In this document: positions 6,654 to 13,013 of the stretch, piece after piece
How positions within the stretch are numbered: position 1 is the first letter of the stretch
How the letters are laid out: each line of letters starts with the position of its first letter
NCBI GenBank assembly: GCA_030628225.1
Contig: DAOVRJ010000042.1
Coordinates: forward strand, 1-13,013
Length of the DNA: 13,013 bases
From: Candidatus Zixiibacteriota bacterium
GTDB taxonomy: Bacteria; SM23-81
Direction: 5' to 3'
The notes under the pieces: generated by a model
Told to the model about the DNA's origin: nothing
Databases searched by the model: none
Seen by the model: the letters and a program-made list of their open reading frames with translations, nothing else
Made by a program: the position numbers and the translations under genes

Positions 6654-8925
6654 CGTCGGCAAGCTCCTTTCCTGACGGCCTCAAATTACTGCTTTTATCA
6701 TCTGCCAGTAAAAATTTCACGCGCTGAATCTCGGCCCTGATCATCTCGCCATCAGCATCATCGGGGCACAGGCTCATATACTGTTCCCACAGATCGATGG
6801 CCTGAGGAAAATCCACCCGACAATAGGCGTAGATGACGCCAAGGTTCCGCAGAGGATCCGGATAGCCGGCATCCAACTCTATTGCCCGCCGATACGCCTT
6901 CGCGGCCAGGTCATAATAACCGGCCTGTTTATAGGCCAGCCCCAGATCGTTGTGGGTTTTGGCCGAACAGGGATCCAGAGCGATACCGTGCTGATAAACT
7001 TGGATGGCCCGCTGATGATCTCCCATCCGCAGGCAGGCCAGGGCCAGATTATTCACTATCCCCAACCTCTCCGGTGCCAGGCGGAGGGCTCGTTCGTAGG
7101 CCTCCGCCGCCAGCCGGTAATCGCTCATCTGAAAGTAGACATTCCCCAGGCTGAGGTGAGAACCATAGAAGGAGGAATCCATGGCTACGGCCTGCCGGCC
7201 TTCCTTTATAGCCAGTTGAAACCGGCCCCGCCGGGCCAGCTCCTGGGCCAGGTTACCCCTGGCCACGGCATAGTTCTTAACCAACTCCTGCAGAAAGAAA
7301 TCCTCCCCAGCGCATTTCCCCCCCAAACCTCTCAGGCGGTAGCGATCCCAGATGCTCAGCAGATCGTCCGTCTCCATTCGGTCCCTGCGTAGTTGATAAA
7401 CGATCCCCACCTGATGAGCAGCCCAGCCGGAGATTTTCGGCAGATCTGCCGGTGTAGTGCCGTAGATCGGCCTTCTCTCAGGGTCCAGAGGCCCTCGAGG
7501 AAGGGCGAGATGCCGAAAGATATCCGCTCGACCGGTATGCCGCAAGCTCACATCGAGTCTCTTCCGCTCAATGATCCGGGCATAAGCCAGGGAAAACGTC
7601 GGCGTGTCCATACTGGTGAACAACAACGCCTGCGGCTCCAAAGTGGCCAGGATGTTCTCCCCTAAATCAGCGGCCACAAATTGCCTGCTCCGGTCGTTTG
7701 CCGCAAAGTTACCCCTCAAGGGCAGGATGGCCAGCAGGGATGCCAGACATCCCAGGACCACACCCAGGGGCCGGTACGGTCGACGGCTTAATGGGACCAT
7801 CAGCCGAAGGAGTTTTCCACCCAACCACCCAGCTCCCATCCCCGTCCACAAAGCCACCACGGCAAAGGCGGGGATGAAAAAAACCTGCACCAGATAGAGA
7901 TCTCTGGGAGTGACGGGAAAATTCAGCAGCCAGACCACACCGGGGCCACAGAACAGAAAAAGACACAGGGTGAGTACCGCCCAGTCCCTGCTCCGGCGAA
8001 ACATGAAAATCAGACCCGCTAACCCCAAGCCCCAAAAGACCGGCCCGAATTGTTTTCTGGCAAGGATCACCAGGGCCAGCAACTGGTCTCTTAGCAATTG
8101 CCATGAACGGGGGTTCTTGATCAGACTTCCATACGAGGCCCGGCTGATGTGGGCCAGAACTCCCCTCATGGTCACAGGGTGACCCCAATCCAGAGGTGGG
8201 TTGGCCAGAGCCCGGAGGGGCAGATAAAGATAGACGGATAATCCTACAGCCAGAAAAATCATCGCCAGCAGAGGATCTTTCCAGTTTTCAAAGAGCTCGT
8301 CCCGATGCCAGGTTAAAAAAAACAAAAAAGCGGGCGTCGCCAAAACGGCAGTAGGATGATGCGCCAGACTCAGGCCGAAAACGAAGACAAACAGAAAAAA
8401 GTAGCGACTCTCTCCCTTTTGCTGCCACCAGAACAGCAAGATCATGCAGATCAATAGCAGAAAAAGGTTTAGGGTGTAGACCTCGGCCACCACCGCCTGG
8501 GACCACAGGGTCCGGGAAAAAGCGCACAGCAGCCCGGCCAGCAGGGCGAAAGCGCCGGCCCATAGAGCATCTTGATCTGACCTCTGCTCTCTCTCCCGCG
8601 TCTGTGTCCTGCGGATCAATCCTGCCACCAGCAGGAAGATCAAACCGGCACTCAGGGCGGCACAGAGAGCCGATAACAAGTTAAGCCGATAAGCTACCTC
8701 GCCCACCGGCAAAAGGGCGAACAAGCGCCCCACCAAGCAATAAAGAGGATATCCCGGGGGATGAAGGATACCCAAACTGCCGGACCCGGCCACCAGCTCA
8801 CCACTGTCCCCAACGAAGATGGTCGGGCAAAGAGTACGAAGATAGACGGCCAGGGGAAGGCACACAGCCAAGAAACCCCACATCCAAGGAGATCTATACT
8901 CTCTCCCCTTTCCCCCAGTAAACAT
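6637..8925 (-). CDS. DUF2723 multi-spanning membrane protein with C-terminal TPR repeats
   Basis: A 762-residue integral membrane protein of the DUF2723 group, distantly related to protein O-mannosyltransferase/GT-C glycosyltransferases (TMEM260-like). Hallmarks are [17 protein letters not shown] (37-53, with the acidic residue expected in the first loop), LHPPGYPLY (54-62), [13 protein letters not shown] (141-153), LAHHPTA (188-194) and [17 protein letters not shown] (234-250). Many hydrophobic segments follow up to about residue 420. The last 175 residues hold four TPRs of nearly exact 34-residue period (about 588-724), presumably soluble and for protein contact. Transfer of a lipid-linked sugar to exported proteins is a plausible but unproven role. 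It begins 32 bases after sucC, with only a weak distant AAGGGA as ribosome site, and overlaps sucD. No link to succinyl-CoA chemistry is evident. Confidence 0.85.
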   Translation of the reverse strand: MFTGGKGREYRSPWMWGFLAVCLPLAVYLRTLCPTIFVGDSGELVAGSGSLGILHPPGYPLYCLVGRLFALLPVGEVAYRLNLLSALCAALSAGLIFLLVAGLIRRTQTREREQRSDQDALWAGAFALLAGLLCAFSRTLWSQAVVAEVYTLNLFLLLICMILLFWWQQKGESRYFFLFVFVFGLSLAHHPTAVLATPAFLFFLTWHRDELFENWKDPLLAMIFLAVGLSVYLYLPLRALANPPLDWGHPVTMRGVLAHISRASYGSLIKNPRSWQLLRDQLLALVILARKQFGPVFWGLGLAGLIFMFRRSRDWAVLTLCLFLFCGPGVVWLLNFPVTPRDLYLVQVFFIPAFAVVALWTGMGAGWLGGKLLRLMVPLSRRPYRPLGVVLGCLASLLAILPLRGNFAANDRSRQFVAADLGENILATLEPQALLFTSMDTPTFSLAYARIIERKRLDVSLRHTGRADIFRHLALPRGPLDPERRPIYGTTPADLPKISGWAAHQVGIVYQLRRDRMETDDLLSIWDRYRLRGLGGKCAGEDFFLQELVKNYAVARGNLAQELARRGRFQLAIKEGRQAVAMDSSFYGSHLSLGNVYFQMSDYRLAAEAYERALRLAPERLGIVNNLALACLRMGDHQRAIQVYQHGIALDPCSAKTHNDLGLAYKQAGYYDLAAKAYRRAIELDAGYPDPLRNLGVIYAYCRVDFPQAIDLWEQYMSLCPDDADGEMIRAEIQRVKFLLADDKSSNLRPSGKELADDEHTR

Positions 8926-8957
8926 CTGTGCACAACTTCCCTTGACAGGTGGCAGAG

Positions 8958-10094
8958 TTACACTTTGGCCATCTGGACCGCTTTCTCAACAACCTCCGCC
9001 ATTGAATCCACGGCCAACAAATTTGCCTTCTTCAAAATCTCTCTGCCCTCCCGGGAAGCGGTCCCGGTGAGCCGGATCACGATGGGCAGATCTACCTTTC
9101 CCATCTCCCCGAGGGCCGTCACCAGACCATTGGCCACATCATCACAGCGCGTGATACCCCCGAAAATGTTGAACAGAATAACTTTGACATTTGTATCTCG
9201 CAACAGAATATGCATGGCCGCCGTAACTTTCTCCGGGCTTGAGCTGCCGCCGATATCCAGAAAATTGGCCGGCTCGCCGCCGCGCTGTTTGATCAGATCC
9301 ATGGTGCCCATGGCCAGGCCGGCACCGTTAACGACACAACCCACGGTCCCATCTAACTTCACGTAACTCAAACCTTTTCCTCGAGCCATCAGCTCCTCAG
9401 GAATCTCGGCCTGCAGATCTCTCATCTCCGCAATCTTCGGTTGCCGATAGAGGGCGTTGTCGTCCACATTGAACTTGGCATCCAGGGCCCAAAGTTTATT
9501 TTGGTCAGAGACGATCAGTGGATTGATCTCCATAAGGCTGGCGTCACACTCCCAGAAGGCACGATAGAGCTGCATAAGAATCTTGGCGGCCTGAGCGGCA
9601 ATTCCAGGGTCCTCATAAATGCTAAAGGTCAGCTCCCTGGCCTGAAAGGGAAGAAGCCCGAACAGGGGATCCACAGCCAACCTGTGGATCTTTTCCGGCG
9701 TCTCCCGGGCAACCTCCTCGATATCCACCCCACCGGCGGCGCTGACCATCACCATGGGAACTTGAGAATGACGGTCCACGACAATGCCCATGTAAGCTTC
9801 GCTCTTGATCTCCAGCGCCCGGTAGATCAAGACTTTTCTCACCTGCAGGCCTTTGATCCGCATCCCCAAAATCTTGCCGGCCAGTTTCTCAGCCTCACCA
9901 AGGGTCTTGGCCATCTTGATGCCGCCCGCTTTCCCACGGCCGCCGACGTGAACTTGCGCTTTGACCATCACCGGGCAGCCGATCCCGGCGGCCAGCTCTC
10001 GAGCTACTCCCGGCGATTGGGCAACGCGGCCCTGGGGAACGGGGATGCCGTATTTGGCGAAAATATCCTTGGCCTGATACTCGTGGACTTTCAT
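8958..10094 (-). CDS. sucC: succinyl-CoA synthetase, beta subunit (probably ADP-forming)
   Basis: SucC is the nucleotide- and succinate-binding partner of SucD. The 378-residue product starts MKVHEYQAKDIFAKYGIPVP, followed by the ATP-grasp domain with VKAQVHVGGRGKAGGIK (44-60) and DASLMEINPLIV. The C-terminal ligase domain has CVVNGAGLAMGTMDLIKQRGGEPANFLDIGG and FNIFGGITRCDDVANG, all highly conserved in the family. The ATG at 10094 overlaps the stop of the COG2403 gene (ATGA), so the two are translationally coupled. sucD is not immediately next; a 2.3 kb membrane-protein gene lies between. With KorDABC encoded downstream, the pair most likely works at the succinyl-CoA step of an oxidative or reductive TCA route. 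Confidence 0.96.
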   Translation of the reverse strand: MKVHEYQAKDIFAKYGIPVPQGRVAQSPGVARELAAGIGCPVMVKAQVHVGGRGKAGGIKMAKTLGEAEKLAGKILGMRIKGLQVRKVLIYRALEIKSEAYMGIVVDRHSQVPMVMVSAAGGVDIEEVARETPEKIHRLAVDPLFGLLPFQARELTFSIYEDPGIAAQAAKILMQLYRAFWECDASLMEINPLIVSDQNKLWALDAKFNVDDNALYRQPKIAEMRDLQAEIPEELMARGKGLSYVKLDGTVGCVVNGAGLAMGTMDLIKQRGGEPANFLDIGGSSSPEKVTAAMHILLRDTNVKVILFNIFGGITRCDDVANGLVTALGEMGKVDLPIVIRLTGTASREGREILKKANLLAVDSMAEVVEKAVQMAKV

Positions 10095-11458
10095 CCTTTT
10101 CCTCGCTTTTTAATATCGTCCCCGTCTTTGTCCTGCTCCATTCGGGCCAAGAATGCAGCTAATATCTCCCGCAGATCGGGCTGGCCGATCTCCTGAAGCT
10201 CATATCGCACCCGCGTGGTGGGCTTGTCGATCTTGGCGATTCGAGTCAGATCGATAGGCGTGCCTATGACCACCGCGTCACAGTCCGCGGCCGCGATGGT
10301 CTGCTCCAGATCTGAAATCTGCTTAGGGCTGTAGCCCATGGCCGGCAACAGAGATCCGATGTCTGGATAGATGCGGAAGGTTTCCTTCAGGGTGCCCACT
10401 ACAAAGGGCCGCGGGTCTACAATCTCGCTGGCTCCGAAGTCTCGGGCCGCCACGGTGCCGGCACCGTATTTCATGCCCCCATGGGTCAGGGTGGGTCCAT
10501 CCTCCACCACCAATACCCGTTTTCCGGCGATGATATCAGGATGGTCGACGAACAGAGGCGAGGCGGCGTTGACAATGGTGGCGGTGGGATTCACCGAACG
10601 GGCGTTATGCTTAACCGTCTCGATGTCATCTAAACTGGCGCTGTTCTGCTTATTCACCAGGATCACGTCCGCCATGCGCAAACAGGTGAGACCTGGATAA
10701 TAGCCCAGCTCATGCCCGGGCCGCAATGGATCCACCAGGACGATAAACAGGTCGGGGCGATAGAAGGGCAAATCGTTATTGCCGCCATCCCAGACGATGA
10801 TATCCGCCTCCTTTTCGGCCTCTTTTAAAATCAGCCCATAGTCCACGCCGGCGTATACCACATTGCCCTGGTCGATATGAGGCTCATATTCCTCTAACTC
10901 CTCAACGGTGCACTGGTGCCGTTTTAGATCCTCATAAGAGGCAAAACGCTGGACCTTCTGCTCGGCCAGATTGCCGTACGGCATGGGGTGCCTGATGACC
11001 ACCATCTTCTTGCCCATCTCCTTGAGAATCTCACACACTTTGCGGGTAGTCTGGCTTTTTCCACATCCGGTGCGCACAGCGCACACGGCGACCACCGGTT
11101 TTGAGCTGGTCAGCATGGTCGACTCGGCTCCCAACAGGCAAAAGTCTGCCCCCCAGCTGATCACCCGGCTGGCCTCATTCATAACGTAGTGCTGGGACAC
11201 ATCGCTGTAGGCGAAGACCACCTGTGTTACGTCGTGCTTTCGAATGAGTTGACTCAGTTCCGTCTCTGCCAAGATGGGAATGCCATCGGGATAGAGAGAC
11301 CCGGCCAACTTCGGCGGATACCTGCGCCCCTCGATGTCCGGGATCTGTGTGGCGGTGAAAGCTACTATCCGGTATCGCTGGTCATCGCGAAAACGGACGT
11401 TGAAGTTGTGAAAATCGCGCCCGGCGGCGCCCATGATGATCACTTTTATCGCGCTCAT
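10091..11458 (-). CDS. COG2403 GTPase/cyclic 2,3-diphosphoglycerate synthetase-like protein
   Basis: A 455-residue protein resembling cyclic 2,3-diphosphoglycerate synthetase of methanogens and the bacterial COG2403 'predicted GTPase' group; about the same length as the archaeal enzyme. An N-terminal Rossmann-like segment (KVIIMGAAGRDFHNFN, residues 5-20) is followed by a P-loop-type motif VRTGCGKSQTTRKV (128-141), then IIVWDGGNNDLPF and VDPLRPGHELGYYPG. The C-terminal part has VLVVEDGPTLTHGGMKYGAG and VIGTPIDLTRI. The ATG at 11458 has GAGG five bases upstream (11467-11464). In bacteria the substrate of this family is not established to my knowledge; coupling to sucC suggests a link to CoA-ester or phosphorylated-acid metabolism. 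I see no strong promoter before it. Confidence 0.82.
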   Translation of the reverse strand: MSAIKVIIMGAAGRDFHNFNVRFRDDQRYRIVAFTATQIPDIEGRRYPPKLAGSLYPDGIPILAETELSQLIRKHDVTQVVFAYSDVSQHYVMNEASRVISWGADFCLLGAESTMLTSSKPVVAVCAVRTGCGKSQTTRKVCEILKEMGKKMVVIRHPMPYGNLAEQKVQRFASYEDLKRHQCTVEELEEYEPHIDQGNVVYAGVDYGLILKEAEKEADIIVWDGGNNDLPFYRPDLFIVLVDPLRPGHELGYYPGLTCLRMADVILVNKQNSASLDDIETVKHNARSVNPTATIVNAASPLFVDHPDIIAGKRVLVVEDGPTLTHGGMKYGAGTVAARDFGASEIVDPRPFVVGTLKETFRIYPDIGSLLPAMGYSPKQISDLEQTIAAADCDAVVIGTPIDLTRIAKIDKPTTRVRYELQEIGQPDLREILAAFLARMEQDKDGDDIKKRGKG

Positions 11459-11668
11459 ATAGACCTCGAGGAAATTGGCGATAAGATGTTCGTTTCTAAG
11501 GATTCAATGCTTCGTCGAGAGAATTGTTGGTCGAGATTCGAGACTCGAGATTCGAAAAAGCAGAGTTCAACAGCCGTTCACATTTTGCATTTTTCACTTT
11601 TCATTTTGCATTTTTCATTTCACTTCCTGCCAACTGCTATTGCCATTACCATTACTACTGCTTACTAC
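11459..11668. repeat. intergenic region with short direct repeats
   Basis: This 210-base gap between the aldehyde dehydrogenase and COG2403 genes holds two direct repeats (given as plus strand). TCGAGATTCG occurs at 11531-11540 and 11545-11554 (14-base period). CATTTTGCATTTTTCA occurs at 11581-11596 and 11602-11617 (21-base period). A trinucleotide-like stretch of CCATTA/CTACT units follows at 11643-11670. Composition is much more A/T-rich than the genes. No clear terminator or good promoter was found; a weak TTGAAT box on the minus strand has no convincing -10 partner. Small frames crossing it on the plus strand are low-complexity and not credible genes. Confidence 0.6.
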
Positions 11669-13013
11669 TCACCCAACAAATTCCGAGATGGACTTGGCCT
11701 GGCTAAACAGTAGCAGGTAATCCCGACCGCCGGCCTTGGAATCAGTTCCGGACATGTTGAAACCGCCAAAAGGGTGCACTCCCACCAGGGCCCCGGTGCA
11801 CTTGCGATTGAGATACAGATTACCACAGTGAAAAACCTTCTTGGCCTTCTCCAGCTTATCCCTGTTATCGGTGTAAACGGCCCCGGTGAGGCCATACTCG
11901 GTGTCATTGGCGATCTGCAGAGCATGCTCGAAATCCCTGGCCCTGATGACCGCCAAGACAGGCCCGAAGATCTCCTCCTGGACGATCCGCGCCTTGGAGT
12001 CCACATCGGCGATCACTGTGGGCTGGAGAAAAAAACCGTTGCCCCCGGCGGGATCACCGCCACAGATAAGCCGTCCCTCTTTTTTGCCGATCTCGATGTA
12101 TTCCAGGATAGAATCCATGGCCCGCTGGTTGATAACCGGGCCCAAGTAATTCGCCTGCTGGCTCACCGGACCTACGGTAATAGCCTCGGCTCTGCTCTTG
12201 AGCAGCTCCAGGAACCGATCGTAGACCTGCTCCACCACAATGGCCCGGGAACAGGCCGAGCATTTCTGCCCCTGAAAACCAAAGGCCGAAGCTGTTACTC
12301 CATCGGCGGCCCGTTCCAGATCCGTCTCGTTGTCCACAATAATGGCATCCTTTCCGCCCATCTCGACCACCACGCGCTTGACCCAGATTTGACCGGGAGC
12401 CGTCCTGGCGGCCAGTTCTACGATCCCCAACCCCACCTCTTTTGAACCGGTGAAGGAGATAAACCGGGTCTTAGGATGTCCCACCAGAGTGTCCCCGATA
12501 GAGGCACCGCTGCCCGTCACAAAATTCACCACTCCGGGGGGCAACCCCACCTCCTCTAAGATCTCCATGAACTTGATCCCCATGGTGGGAGAATCGCTGG
12601 AGGGCTTCAAGACGACGGTGTTGCCGGTCACTAAGGCCGCCGAGGTCATACCCACCATGATGGCCATGGGGAAGTTCCAGGGTGGGATAATCACGCCAAC
12701 TCCCAGGGGGATGTAGACCAGCTCGCTTTTCTCGGTGGGAATCTGCGTCAGGGGCTGCTCCCCGGCCAGACGCAGCATCTCCCGACCATAGAACTCCAGA
12801 AAATCGATGGCCTCGGCCATATCACCATCGGCCTCCGGCCAATTCTTGCCCTCTTCCAGAACCATCCAGGCATCCAGCTCCAGCCTTCGGCGGCGCATCA
12901 CCTCAGCGGCCCGGAACAGATAATCGGCACGCTCGACGGGATCCACCCAGCGCCATGTCTCGAAAACCTTCTGGGCCTCCTGAATAGCCGCCTCGGCCTC
13001 CCGGGGCGTGGCC
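11669..13013 (-). CDS. pruA: L-glutamate gamma-semialdehyde (1-pyrroline-5-carboxylate) dehydrogenase, 5'-truncated by window
   Basis: The last 447 residues of an NAD-dependent aldehyde dehydrogenase that converts glutamate semialdehyde (from proline or arginine/ornithine breakdown) to glutamate. The frame is open to the window edge (first full codon at 13012); about 70 N-terminal residues are missing compared with RocA/PruA-type enzymes of about 515 residues. Typical blocks are GVGVIIPPWNFPMAIM, VLKPSSDSPTMG, FISFTGSKEVG, the catalytic-glutamate motif VEMGGKDAIIVD, the catalytic-cysteine region GFQGQKCSACSRAIV, and EEIFGPVLAVIRA near the end. The C-terminus GGRDYLLLFSQAKSISE is characteristic of the P5C dehydrogenase subgroup. 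Glutamate made here can feed 2-oxoglutarate to the KorDABC complex. The symbol could equally be rocA. Confidence 0.92.
   Translation of the reverse strand, partial: ATPREAEAAIQEAQKVFETWRWVDPVERADYLFRAAEVMRRRRLELDAWMVLEEGKNWPEADGDMAEAIDFLEFYGREMLRLAGEQPLTQIPTEKSELVYIPLGVGVIIPPWNFPMAIMVGMTSAALVTGNTVVLKPSSDSPTMGIKFMEILEEVGLPPGVVNFVTGSGASIGDTLVGHPKTRFISFTGSKEVGLGIVELAARTAPGQIWVKRVVVEMGGKDAIIVDNETDLERAADGVTASAFGFQGQKCSACSRAIVVEQVYDRFLELLKSRAEAITVGPVSQQANYLGPVINQRAMDSILEYIEIGKKEGRLICGGDPAGGNGFFLQPTVIADVDSKARIVQEEIFGPVLAVIRARDFEHALQIANDTEYGLTGAVYTDNRDKLEKAKKVFHCGNLYLNRKCTGALVGVHPFGGFNMSGTDSKAGGRDYLLLFSQAKSISEFVG

Noticed and set aside
8942-8970. Plus-strand TTGACA as a promoter
   Set aside because: No acceptable -10 box at 16-18 bases and no plus-strand gene downstream.

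Overview
All supported genes lie on the minus strand, so the window reads right to left. The mix suggests an anaerobic or microaerophilic, uncultivated-type bacterium of moderately high GC: ferredoxin-dependent 2-oxoacid oxidoreductase (KorDABC), succinyl-CoA synthetase, a COG2403/cyclic 2,3-diphosphoglycerate synthetase-like GTPase, a DUF2723-TPR membrane protein and selenocysteine machinery. The lineage cannot be fixed from this window; a Desulfobacterota-like or candidate-phylum bacterium is only a guess. TGA is the normal stop for several genes here, so the genetic code is not reassigned.

Right part (13013-8958): a 5'-truncated L-glutamate gamma-semialdehyde dehydrogenase gene (pruA/rocA type), then about 210 bases of intergenic DNA with short A/T-rich direct repeats. 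Next come the COG2403 gene and sucC, coupled by an ATGA overlap. Middle (8925-5784): a large DUF2723 membrane protein with C-terminal TPRs sits between sucC and sucD and overlaps the sucD start. These genes link glutamate/2-oxoglutarate and succinyl-CoA metabolism. After sucD there is a near-consensus sigma-70-type promoter (TTGACA, 17-base spacer, TACAAT).

Left part (5594-1): korD, korA, korB and korC form a tight, translationally coupled operon for a probable 2-oxoglutarate:ferredoxin oxidoreductase, which would produce the succinyl-CoA used by SucCD. The next gene starts inside the end of korC with an excellent ribosome binding site. It encodes an exported protein of the UshA/5'-nucleotidase-like metallophosphoesterase fold, but its reading frame is interrupted by a TGA at codon 52.

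The main discovery is that this TGA very probably encodes selenocysteine. The frame continues into clearly homologous protein on both sides, GC-rich hairpins of SECIS type follow the TGA at a suitable distance, the Sec would form a U-x-x-C motif, and the next gene is selA (Sec synthase). The usual metal-binding residues of the fold are largely missing, so this looks like an undescribed redox selenoprotein on a metallophosphoesterase scaffold. A structured terminator or attenuator hairpin and a second hairpin with a GUCU loop lie between it and selA. The last bases of the window show a possible start codon for a following gene (selB would be expected) overlapping the selA stop.
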